Assembly: GCA_003598065.1 (NCBI GenBank)
Contig: QZKR01000108.1
Span: 1-64,000 of the forward strand
DNA length: 64,000 bases
Origin: Myxococcales bacterium
Lineage (GTDB): Bacteria > Myxococcota_A > SURF-8
Direction of reading: 5' to 3'
Shown: piece after piece, positions 9,963 to 20,874 of the stretch
Layout: each line of letters starts with the position of its first letter
Numbering within the stretch: the first letter of the stretch is position 1
Position numbers and translations under genes: made by a program
The notes under the pieces: generated by a model
The model's input: only the letters and a program-made list of their open reading frames with translations
Told to the model about the DNA's origin: nothing
Database searches by the model: none

Positions 9963-12542
9963 ATGAGCGACACGGTCAAAGGCAAGAACCTTCAGGAGGC
10001 GGTCGAGGCGCTGCAGGCGGAAAACGAGCGCCTCAAAAGCCTCATCAAGGCGACGCTGGGCGAGCAGGGCGAGGCGCTCGGCTCCGCCGCCGCCGCCGTC
10101 GCTCCCAAAGCGGGAACGACGCTGTTCACCGTCCTTGCCGACGAAACGACGAGCGAAGCCGCCGCCGACCGCACGCTCACCCTGGGCAGCGCGCCCGCGC
10201 CGGAGGAAAAAGCCGAGCCGCTGGCGCTCTCCGAGGCGGCGAAGGTGGCCCTGGCGCTCGGGCTCACCGTCGGCGAGGAGCTCGGGCGCGGCGGCATGGG
10301 CCGCGTGCTTCTGGCCGACGATCTGGGCGTCGGCCGGCAGGTGGCGCTCAAGGTGCTCACCGGCGGGCTCTCCGCCTCGGAGGAGGGCGTGCGCAAGCTC
10401 GTCCACGAGGCGCAGATCACCGGCCAGCTCGAACACCCGAACATCGTCCCCATTTATCAGATGGGACGGATGGAGGACGGCCAGCTTTATTTCACGATGA
10501 AACGCGTCCAGGGCCGGACGCTCAAGGATGTCATTCAAAAACTGGCCCGCGACGATCCGGAGACGACGCGCGAATTCACGCCCCTGCGGCTCTTGACGCT
10601 GTTTATGCAGGTCTGCCTCGCCGTCGAGTTCGCCCACTCGCGCGGCGTGATTCATCGCGACCTCAAACCCGACAACATCATGCTCGGCCGCTACGGCGAA
10701 GCGCTGGTCGTCGATTGGGGGCTGGCGATGCTCGTCCCCGGCATGGCGGAGCCGGCCTGCGAACTGAAGCTGCGTTACGAGACGCCGCGCATAGACGGCT
10801 ACGTTCTCGGCACGCCGGCCTACATGCCGCCCGAGCAGGCGCAGGGCTATATCCGCCAGCTCGATCGGCGCGCCGACGTCTACGCGCTGGGTTCGGTCCT
10901 TTACGAACTGCTGACGCTCACGCCGCCCGTGCAGGCGCGCGGCGTCGCCGACGCCCTGCGCGCGGCGATCGCCGGCGATTTCGAGCCGCCTTCCGCCCGC
11001 GCCCCCGAGCGCGCCATCGCGCCCGAACTCGACGACATCTGCCTGCGCGCTCTCGCCACGCGCAAGGAAGAGCGTTACCCCAGCGCCCGCGCGCTGCACG
11101 GCGACGTGGAGGCGTACTTCGAGGGAACGCTCGCCTCGGAACGACGGCGGCGCGAGGCGGCGGAACGGCTGACCGAAGGCGAGCGGCTGAAAGGCGGCTA
11201 CGACGAAACGCGGCGGCGGCGCGACCGGGCGGCCGCCGAGCTGTCGGCGCTGCGGGCCACGCTGACGGGCGCGGCCAACCTGGAAACGCGGCGCGCGCTG
11301 TGGACCCTGGAGGACGGCGTCGATGCGGCCGAACGCGACGTGGCGCACGCCTTCTCGCAGGCCTTGAATCGCCTGCTCATGGCCGAAACGCTGGAGCCGC
11401 AAAACCGCGAGGCGCGCCGCGCCTTGGGCGAACTCTATTGGGACCGCTACCTCGACGCCGAGGCCAAGCGCGACCAGCCGGCGATGATCACCTGGACCGA
11501 CCTTCTGGCCCGCGTCAACGACGGCGCTTTCGACGCGCGGCTGCGCGGCGAAGGGACGCTGGCGATCCAGACCGACCCGCCGGGCGCGTCGGCGGCGCTG
11601 TACGTCTACCGCGAAAGAAACCGTCTTCTCGTCCCGGAGTTCGTTCGCGAACTGGGGCCGACGCCGATCGCCGACCTTGTTCTGCCGAGGGGCGGCTATC
11701 GGCTGCTGATCCGCAACAAGGGATACGCCGACCTGTTCGCGCCGGTGTCCGTCGAGCGCATGAAGGAATCACGCGTCGCCGTGCGGCTCGTAACGTCGGA
11801 AGCGCTGGGGGAAGGCTTCTGTTACATCGCTTCCGGGGCCGCGCCGATCGGCGGCGAAACCGACACTTTAGGCTCGCTCGACGCGGCGATCGCCGATCCT
11901 CCCGCCTTCGCGCTGGCCCGCTTCCCCGTGACCGTCGGCGAGTACCTCGAATTTTTGAACGACCGGGGCTGGCACGACGCCGAAAAGGCAAAGATTCATG
12001 CGTCGCGCGTTTACGGCACGGGCGAAATCTACCTCCGGCTGCTGCCCGACGACTCGTTCGCCATCCCGCTGAAAGACGCCGAAGGCGACGAATGGCTCAT
12101 GGACTGGCCGATTCTCGGCGTCAGCCACGAAGACGCCCTGGCCTACATCGCCTGGCGTTCGGCGCGGGACGGCGCCCGCTACCGGTTGCCGACCGACGAG
12201 GAATGGGAAAAGGCGGCGCGCGGCGCGGATCGTCGCCGCTATCCCTGGGGCGACAACTTCGATCCGTCCTTCTGCAACATGCGCGACACCCACGCCGGCC
12301 GGCCCCGGCTTTTGCCCGTCGGCGTCTGCGCGGCCGACGAATCGCCCTACGGCGTGCGGGACATGGCCGGCAACATGCGCGACTGGACCCAGAGCCGCGC
12401 CGACCGGGTGACGGGCAATCTCTCCATCCGCGGCGGGGCCTGGACGACCTTCGAGACGTTCTGCCGCGCCGCCTGCCGCGCCGGCGCGACGCCGGCGATG
12501 ACCGCCGTCAACATCGGCTTCCGTCTGGCGAAAGACTTATAA
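9963..12542 (+). CDS. Serine/threonine protein kinase with PEGA-like and C-terminal FGE-sulfatase (SUMF1)-like domains (Pkn1-type architecture)
   Basis: Kinase motifs GRGGMGRV, VALKVL, HRDLKPDNIML, VDWGLA, MPPEQA; PEGA-like TLAIQTDPPGASAALYVY...LPRGGYRLLIRNKGY; SUMF1-like YRLPTDEEWEKAARGADRRRYPWGD...VRDMAGNMRDWTQSR...IRGGAWTTFETFCRAACRAG...NIGFRLAKDL. Confidence 0.93.
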   Translation: MSDTVKGKNLQEAVEALQAENERLKSLIKATLGEQGEALGSAAAAVAPKAGTTLFTVLADETTSEAAADRTLTLGSAPAPEEKAEPLALSEAAKVALALGLTVGEELGRGGMGRVLLADDLGVGRQVALKVLTGGLSASEEGVRKLVHEAQITGQLEHPNIVPIYQMGRMEDGQLYFTMKRVQGRTLKDVIQKLARDDPETTREFTPLRLLTLFMQVCLAVEFAHSRGVIHRDLKPDNIMLGRYGEALVVDWGLAMLVPGMAEPACELKLRYETPRIDGYVLGTPAYMPPEQAQGYIRQLDRRADVYALGSVLYELLTLTPPVQARGVADALRAAIAGDFEPPSARAPERAIAPELDDICLRALATRKEERYPSARALHGDVEAYFEGTLASERRRREAAERLTEGERLKGGYDETRRRRDRAAAELSALRATLTGAANLETRRALWTLEDGVDAAERDVAHAFSQALNRLLMAETLEPQNREARRALGELYWDRYLDAEAKRDQPAMITWTDLLARVNDGAFDARLRGEGTLAIQTDPPGASAALYVYRERNRLLVPEFVRELGPTPIADLVLPRGGYRLLIRNKGYADLFAPVSVERMKESRVAVRLVTSEALGEGFCYIASGAAPIGGETDTLGSLDAAIADPPAFALARFPVTVGEYLEFLNDRGWHDAEKAKIHASRVYGTGEIYLRLLPDDSFAIPLKDAEGDEWLMDWPILGVSHEDALAYIAWRSARDGARYRLPTDEEWEKAARGADRRRYPWGDNFDPSFCNMRDTHAGRPRLLPVGVCAADESPYGVRDMAGNMRDWTQSRADRVTGNLSIRGGAWTTFETFCRAACRAGATPAMTAVNIGFRLAKDL

Positions 12543-12573
12543 AGCCTTTAACCTTTTTAGACACACTTAGAAT

Positions 12574-12697
12574 CTATCCCAGTAGACCGAAAAGTTGTCA
12601 CCCCCACGAAAGCGGGGGTCCAGAACTCATTGATACCAGACTGGATTCCCGCCTTCGCGGGAATGACAAACATCGGCTCCTTCATCTACTGGGATAG
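12574..12697. repeat. 124-bp nested inverted-repeat element (REP/MITE-like)
   Basis: Perfect 13-bp terminal inverted repeat CTATCCCAGTAGA (12574-12586) / TCTACTGGGATAG (12685-12697) enclosing an imperfect 27-bp inverted pair GTCACCCCCACGAAAGCGGGGGTCCAG (12597-12623) / CTGGATTCCCGCCTTCGCGGGAATGAC (12641-12667), each half itself palindromic. Confidence 0.8.
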
Positions 12698-12824
12698 GCG
12701 CTTAACTGGTCGGGCGCCACTGGCGAAGCGAAACGAAGTGAAGCTTGCCAGTGCATGAAACACGGGCAAGCCTGCGGCTTCGCCACCCTCCTCGAAAGTA
12801 GTCAATTAATCTGTAGCCGAATAA

Positions 12825-14339
12825 TTACGGCCAGTCGCGGCCGGGATTGAGGATGTCTACGGCGTCGAGCGCGCCCTCCGCCTCGTTGAAGCCGCCGGCG
12901 ATCAAGAGCGTGCCGTCCGGCAGGCGGATCGCGTCGTGCCCCGTTCGCGCGCGCGTCATGGGCAGGGCGACGACGAATCGCGCCTCGTCGCCGCGATCCT
13001 CGAGGACTTCGCAATCGGCGAGCGCCGAACCCTCCGGACCTTCTCCACCGCAGGCGACGAGCGTTTTCGACGTAACGGCGGTGAGCGTGTGGCCCGAGCG
13101 CGGCGTCGTGAGGCAGGCGTGGGGTTTCCCAAACGCGTCGCAGGAGCCGTCGGCGCAGAGCGAATCGAAAATCCAGCATCGATCGGTCGGCGCGCCGCCG
13201 AACCGCCCGCCGGCGATCAGGACGCGGCCGTCGTCGAGCGCCACGGCGGCATGGCCGACGAGCGCCGGCGCGGCCTCAACGTCCAGAGGGATGCTCGCGC
13301 CGTCGTCGCCGGAGCGCCATTCGGCGAAGGGAGCGTCGGCCGTCTGCTGTCCGCCGGCGACGAGCACGCCGACGGGATTGAGGTCGTCGTCGAAAAGGGC
13401 CGTCTGCGTGTGGCCGGCGCGCGGCGCGATCAGAGGCTCGGCGCGCGTCAGCTTGCGTGCGCCGGCGTCGATGCGCACGCAGTCGTCAAGCGCCTGGTTC
13501 CGCTCGTCCTCGCCGCCGCAGACGAGCACGGCCAGCGCCTCTCCGAGCGATACGGCCTGATGCCCCACGCGCGGCGTAAACGCGACGCCGAGCTCGACCG
13601 CCGTGACGATTTCCTCGTCGGCGGAGGAAAGGACGAGCGGCGTTTTCTGCCAGGTCGTCTGTTCGCCCGAACGCGCGTAGCCGCCCACGGCGAGGACCGA
13701 CTGACTGTCGAGCACGGCGGCGGCGCAGCCGACAAGCCCCGCCCCGACCACCACCGTATCCTCGCCGCGCTTCAACAGGTCCATGGTGAGTGTCGGAGGC
13801 GAAAGGTAGCCGACGGCCGGCACGGTGTCGTGAGGCGCGCCGTCCTTGTCGCGGGCCTCGCCGCCGACGATGACCACATCCGCCTCGTTCGGCATGGCCA
13901 GCCGCAGGCCGGCCCGGGGCCGGTCGAGGGCGAACGGCGGGCGGGCGATCGTCGCCGGACGGCTGAACCAGACGGCGAAGGACGCCCCGTCGTAGAGGCT
14001 CGCCGTGATCCGCGGCGTACGGCCGCAGGCGACGGTTTCGCCCTCGACGCCGAGCCCCTTGGCCTCGGCGACGAACTCGGCGTAGTAGTCGAGGTCGAGC
14101 GAGACGTCGAGAGAACTGAAGCCCTCGCTCGGGTTGTATTCCAGAACGTCCTGGCTCTCGGCGTCGTTCGCGTCGGCGACGGTGAAGACGAGTTTCGACA
14201 AGCCCTGGAAGGGGTCCTGATCCACGGGGGAAACCAATTCCATGCCGATGGCGTAATCGTTTCCCTCGTCGCAGGCGGCGGCGAGCAGGATCGCGGCCGC
14301 CGCCAGGACGCCGAACAGGCCCCGATGCATCGCGCTCAT
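12825..14339 (-). CDS. Kelch-repeat-type lipoprotein
   Basis: Lipobox ...AAAILLAAACDEG; repeated blade motifs: AVLVCGGEDERNQ..., GVLVAGGQQTAD, GRVLIAGGRFGG, TLVACGGEG, GTLLIAGGFNEAEGALDAVDILN; RxGHxA/T motifs. Confidence 0.8.
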   Translation of the reverse strand: MSAMHRGLFGVLAAAAILLAAACDEGNDYAIGMELVSPVDQDPFQGLSKLVFTVADANDAESQDVLEYNPSEGFSSLDVSLDLDYYAEFVAEAKGLGVEGETVACGRTPRITASLYDGASFAVWFSRPATIARPPFALDRPRAGLRLAMPNEADVVIVGGEARDKDGAPHDTVPAVGYLSPPTLTMDLLKRGEDTVVVGAGLVGCAAAVLDSQSVLAVGGYARSGEQTTWQKTPLVLSSADEEIVTAVELGVAFTPRVGHQAVSLGEALAVLVCGGEDERNQALDDCVRIDAGARKLTRAEPLIAPRAGHTQTALFDDDLNPVGVLVAGGQQTADAPFAEWRSGDDGASIPLDVEAAPALVGHAAVALDDGRVLIAGGRFGGAPTDRCWIFDSLCADGSCDAFGKPHACLTTPRSGHTLTAVTSKTLVACGGEGPEGSALADCEVLEDRGDEARFVVALPMTRARTGHDAIRLPDGTLLIAGGFNEAEGALDAVDILNPGRDWP

Positions 14340-14899
14340 GGATTTCGCCTCGTCACTTCAAGCTGCAGCGAGTCGGAACGATCGACGCCGTAGCGCACGC
14401 CGACGACGACGCCGACGGCGGCGGCGAGACCGATCGCCGTCCAGAAGGCCCAGTGCTTGTACCAGGGCGTCGCGCCCGACTCCGCCACGACCGGTTCGCC
14501 GGTGGGGGCGTAGTCGAGTTCGAAGCGGTCGTCGGCATGGCGTTTGCCGGCGTCGCCCAAAAACGGCAGATCGAGAAGTTTGCCGTCGTCGGTCTTTTTC
14601 TTCTCGCCGGCTTTCTTCTCCGCATCCGTCTTGCCGGCGTCGTTTTTCGCGGCCTCGGCCGGCTTGGCCGGGGCGGGTTCCGTCGCCGGCGGAGCCGCCG
14701 GGGATGGCGCGGCCGGTTGAGCGGCAGGCGGCTGGGCGGGCGGTGCGGAAATTGGAGCAGCCTCGCTCGGCGCGTTGGCCGGCGAAGCGGCTTCCGGCTG
14801 CGCCGGCGGATCGGCCCAGACGGAGGGCGCCTGAACGAGGCCCAAGCCGAAGAGAAGCAGCACGGCCCGCGCCGTCGAACGCATCATAAAATCGCGCAC
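14336..14899 (-). CDS. Exported Pro/Ala-rich protein with C-terminal TM segment
   Basis: Signal peptide, low-complexity P/A-rich region, then HWAFWTAIGLAAAVGVVVGVRYGVD; ATGA overlap with the kelch lipoprotein suggests translational coupling. Confidence 0.6.
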   Translation of the reverse strand: MRDFMMRSTARAVLLLFGLGLVQAPSVWADPPAQPEAASPANAPSEAAPISAPPAQPPAAQPAAPSPAAPPATEPAPAKPAEAAKNDAGKTDAEKKAGEKKKTDDGKLLDLPFLGDAGKRHADDRFELDYAPTGEPVVAESGATPWYKHWAFWTAIGLAAAVGVVVGVRYGVDRSDSLQLEVTRRNP

Positions 14900-15036
14900 G
14901 ATGCCTCCTTGGTCAGCGCGCTCATTGTAGGGCCTGACCGCCGGACCGTCAACCTGGCATATGGCTTCGCATTTGACCGTGCTTCATGACGCATGATAGA
15001 TTCAAAGTGCGCCTGCAGGCCAACAGGGGATCGAAG

Positions 15037-16491
15037 ATGCGTTTTTCCTCCATTATGGCGAGCGTGAGCGTCGCCTTTGCGTGCTTTTTTTTCGCGGTGG
15101 ACGTCCGTGCGCAAGACGTCCCGCCGGAAACGGCGGAGCAACGGACGCTCGTCGTTCTTCCCCTGGCCGCCAGCGGCGTCGAAGAAAGCGTCGCCCGCAG
15201 CCTCGACGACCTGCTCGTCCTGGAGATCGAGCGCGCCGGGCTTTTCGCCGTCGTCGCCCGCCGCGATCTGGAAGCGATACTTTCGCAGGTCGAGCTTAAG
15301 CAACTCTTAGGCGTCGAGGAGGACGGCGAACTGGCCAAAGTCGGCGAGCGCCTGCAAGCCGACTATCTGTTGCGCGGCCAGATCGGCAAGGTGGGCGCAA
15401 CGTACCTTTTGACGCTGACGCTCCTGGATGTGAAGCAGGCGACCGCCGTGCGGCGCGTTCAGCAGACCCTCACCGGCGACGCCGACGGTCTGGTCGGCTC
15501 GCTGCATGCCGCCGTCGTCGCACTGGCCCTGGAGGAAGAAGGCGTCGCGCCGAGCCTCACGGCCGAACTCATCGAAGGGATGACGATCGCCCGCAAACCG
15601 AAGACGTTTTTCCTGCGGCTCGGCCTGGGCTGGGAAGCGCCCGTCGGCCCGACCTTCAACGACTCCAGCCTCGCCTATCTCACGCCGAATATGGCCACGG
15701 TCAACGTCTCCGCCGCCTGGCAGGCGCTGCCCTGGCTGCAACTCGTCGGCGAATCGGGCATAGGCTTCTCCATCGCCGAATCGCTGTCGATGCAAAACAA
15801 GCGGATTTTCGTGCGCAAACCGACCAACGCCGACAGCGCCGCCCTGTGGAACTTGGAAACTCAGGTCAGCACGACGGATTTGGATTTCAGCGCCTTGCGC
15901 GTGCCGCTCTTGGCGATGGTTCGTTTTCAGCCGCCCGAGGGGCGGCTCCTGCCCTGGGCGATGACCGGCATCGGCGTCTCCTGGCAGCGCTATTCCATCG
16001 GCGACGAGCGCATTCAGCTTCTGGATGACTCGAAATACACCGGCGACGACGCCTACCCCTGTCTCGCCCCTTACGCTCCTCAAAATAAAGACGGAAAGAC
16101 CTATTGCGTTTACGAGGCCAAACTCCGGCCCGGCCGGGTTTCGATCGACGCCAACGAGGTCGATTTTTCGCCGTCGAGCACGGTCTCTTACCTCAACCTG
16201 CAGTTTCCGCTCGCCGCCGGCGTGGATTATCTGATCTCGCAGCATTTCGGCGTCGGCATTGAAGCCCGTTACACGCTGACTTACGCGCTGACGAAAAACG
16301 CCCGCGAATTGACGGTGGATTTCCATCGCGAGCTTGAACCCTACGACCGCGATCAAATCACGTACACGCATGGCGGCGACACCTACACGGCGGCCGGCGG
16401 CGAGACGCGCGAGATCGTCATGGACGCCGTCCCCATCCGCCGCCTGCATCACGGCATCGCCGTCGCGGTGGGCGTGTTCTATTACTACTGA
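15037..16491 (+). CDS. Secreted protein: FlgO/TolB-like N-domain followed by predicted outer-membrane beta-barrel
   Basis: Signal peptide; TLVVLPLAASGVEESVARSLDDLLVLEIERAGLFAVVARRDLEAILSQVELKQLLGVEEDGELAKVGERLQADYLLRGQIG; C-terminal alternating amphipathic strands ending GIAVAVGVFYYY. Confidence 0.65.
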   Translation: MRFSSIMASVSVAFACFFFAVDVRAQDVPPETAEQRTLVVLPLAASGVEESVARSLDDLLVLEIERAGLFAVVARRDLEAILSQVELKQLLGVEEDGELAKVGERLQADYLLRGQIGKVGATYLLTLTLLDVKQATAVRRVQQTLTGDADGLVGSLHAAVVALALEEEGVAPSLTAELIEGMTIARKPKTFFLRLGLGWEAPVGPTFNDSSLAYLTPNMATVNVSAAWQALPWLQLVGESGIGFSIAESLSMQNKRIFVRKPTNADSAALWNLETQVSTTDLDFSALRVPLLAMVRFQPPEGRLLPWAMTGIGVSWQRYSIGDERIQLLDDSKYTGDDAYPCLAPYAPQNKDGKTYCVYEAKLRPGRVSIDANEVDFSPSSTVSYLNLQFPLAAGVDYLISQHFGVGIEARYTLTYALTKNARELTVDFHRELEPYDRDQITYTHGGDTYTAAGGETREIVMDAVPIRRLHHGIAVAVGVFYYY

Positions 16492-16498
16492 GGGACGC

Positions 16499-17728
16499 TT
16501 GGCGACTCCAACCGCAAAGACTTCCTCGCGCCGCAAAATTATCCTGTGGTTTTTTTTCGTCCTGTTCTCCCTGCTGGCGACGGCCGAAATCGCCTTGTCC
16601 GCGATCGGCGAGGCGCGCATCCGCGCCTTGGAGGATCAGCAGGTCGAAGGCGGCTCGGCCGGCCGCATCCTGTGCGCGGGAGATTCCTTCACGTACGGCG
16701 TCGGCGACGAAACGGACGGAAGCTGGCCTCAGTATCTGCGCGAATGGCTCGGACCCGGCTTCGCCGTCGTCAACGTCGGCTGGCCGGGGGCCAATTCCTC
16801 GCTTGTCGCCGCCAATCTGCCGCGCTGGATCGAGAAACACCGCCCCGACCTCGTCCTCGTCATGATCGGCATGAACAACCGCCACAATTCGATGGGCGTC
16901 AATCGGGCGCTTTTGCGGGAGGATGAAGGAACGGATCTTCTGACCGGAGAAAACATCTGGGGCGCCGTCGATTCCATATTGTGGCGGTTCGCTCTCTACC
17001 GGCTCTGGCGCTGGAGTTCGGTCGCCGACGACTTCAAGGCCTTGATGCGGGAATACGATCCGGGCCCCCCCGCCGCCTACGAGTATTTTCGCCGCCTCCC
17101 GGCGACGGTTCAGGAAATGCGGGATGGTCCCGCGACGGACGAGCCGACCCGGCAATCGCGAGAACGTCTATGGGCGGCCATGAAGCAGGGCGACGCGGAC
17201 GCCGCCGTCGCCGAACTGATTCTGCTTTTCTCCCAGGTCAAAAGCCGCGACGACTTCTCCGAGGAGAAAATCAACTGGCTGCGCTGGCTCAAGGAGAACG
17301 GCCGGCCGGAGCAGCTGGAGAAAGTCAAGGCCGTCTTGCGCGCCAATCTATCGCCGGAGGATTATCAGATCTGCGCCGAAGACCCCTTCCTCCTGCAACG
17401 CTCGGAAGCGGCGGCGGCGCGCGTGCTCTGGTTCGACCTGGAGCAGATCCGCAAAATCTGCGAAGCCCGCGGCGTGCGGCTCGCGATTCTGACCTATCCC
17501 TACCCGATCTTCGAGACGACGTATTATTCTTTCGCCAACGTCTACCGCCTGCCGCTGATCGACAACATTTCCGATGCTTACCTGAGCGAAGACCTCCGCC
17601 GCCACATGCATTTGAACGCACGCGGCTACCGGCGGCTGGCCGAGAATCTTTACCGGGAGGGACGGAAATTCGGCCTGTGGCCGTCGGGCGACGCCGCGAC
17701 GACGCCATCGGCCAAGGAGGAACCATGA
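16499..17728 (+). CDS. Membrane-anchored SGNH/GDSL hydrolase (probable TTG start)
   Basis: N-terminal TM (IILWFFFVLFSLLATAEIALSAIG); block I ILCAGDSFTYGVGDETDGSWPQYL; NVGWPGANSS; MIGMNNRHNS; HMHLNARGYRRLAENLY. Confidence 0.85.
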   Translation: MATPTAKTSSRRKIILWFFFVLFSLLATAEIALSAIGEARIRALEDQQVEGGSAGRILCAGDSFTYGVGDETDGSWPQYLREWLGPGFAVVNVGWPGANSSLVAANLPRWIEKHRPDLVLVMIGMNNRHNSMGVNRALLREDEGTDLLTGENIWGAVDSILWRFALYRLWRWSSVADDFKALMREYDPGPPAAYEYFRRLPATVQEMRDGPATDEPTRQSRERLWAAMKQGDADAAVAELILLFSQVKSRDDFSEEKINWLRWLKENGRPEQLEKVKAVLRANLSPEDYQICAEDPFLLQRSEAAAARVLWFDLEQIRKICEARGVRLAILTYPYPIFETTYYSFANVYRLPLIDNISDAYLSEDLRRHMHLNARGYRRLAENLYREGRKFGLWPSGDAATTPSAKEEP

Positions 17729-18342
17729 CCCGCCAGGCGGCACCGCGCAGCGATGGATCCGATGCGGCGTCCATTCGCTACGTAGAACTCTCTCCCGAAG
17801 GCTGGGCCGGCGTGGAGCGACTTTTCGGGGAAAAGGGCGCTTGCGGCGGCTGCTGGTGCATGTGGTGGCGCGTGGAGCGGGGCGGCCGGCTCTGGGAGGA
17901 GACCAAAGGCGATCGGGCGCGCCATCGCCTGCAGGAACTGGTGACCTCGGGGAAGGCGCAGGGCATTCTCGCCTATGCCGGCGACACGCCCGTCGGCTGG
18001 TGCGCCTTCGGGCCGCGGTCCGATTTTCCGCGCCTGGAAACCGTCAAAGCCTACCATCGCGACGATGCGGCGAACGTCTGGAGCATCCCCTGTTTCTACA
18101 TCGACCGCCGCTGGCGCGGGCGCGGCCTGGCGCGCGGCCTCTTGCAGGCGGCGCTCGCCGCGATGCGCGCCCGCGGCGCGACCCTCGTCGAGGCTTATCC
18201 CGTCACGGCGACGAAAGAAGGGGCGCGCCTCGCCGCCGCCTTCTCCTGGACCGGCCCTTTGAATATCTTCCGGGACGTCGGCTTCGAGGAGGTGCAGCGG
18301 TCCTCGCCGACCAAGCCGCTCGTGCGGCTGCGGCTGGGCTGA
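17725..18342 (+). CDS. GNAT-family N-acetyltransferase
   Basis: GVERLFGEKGACGGCWCMWWR...VWSIPCFYIDRRWRGRGLARGLLQAALAAMRARGATLVEAYPV...FRDVGFEEV. Confidence 0.9.
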   Translation: MTRQAAPRSDGSDAASIRYVELSPEGWAGVERLFGEKGACGGCWCMWWRVERGGRLWEETKGDRARHRLQELVTSGKAQGILAYAGDTPVGWCAFGPRSDFPRLETVKAYHRDDAANVWSIPCFYIDRRWRGRGLARGLLQAALAAMRARGATLVEAYPVTATKEGARLAAAFSWTGPLNIFRDVGFEEVQRSSPTKPLVRLRLG

Positions 18343-18349
18343 AACCGGC

Positions 18350-20614
<2,265 letters not shown>

Positions 20615-20874
20615 TTCCCGCCGGACGGCGGCGGCGGATCGGCGTCGTCCGTCCGCGCCGCAAAACCCGAAAACACACCGAGGCGCCGCTGCTTGCTTCG
20701 GCCCAGCAGCGCCTGTCCTTTTACCGACTTGAAAGCGGGTCAGCCAATCCAGGCTATCGGACGGAAACGGGAATTGTTTAGCGGATTGAACAAGCGCAAA
20801 GGCGGAAATCGTCCTCCAAGCTTCTTCTCACCGGGGATGGAGGAAACGCAACACCCCGCCGCGCCTTGGGAAAC

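Noticed and set aside
9248-12697. 1149-aa plus-strand ORF overlapping the kinase in another frame, and 762-aa minus ORF 9114..11402
   Set aside because: Arg-rich non-protein-like translations; frame 9963..12542 has unmistakable kinase and FGE motifs
20615-20874. Cyclic-di-GMP (GEMM) riboswitch in the kinase leader
   Set aside because: Could not find the conserved tetraloop/receptor and GGGACGCAAAG-like core on either strand
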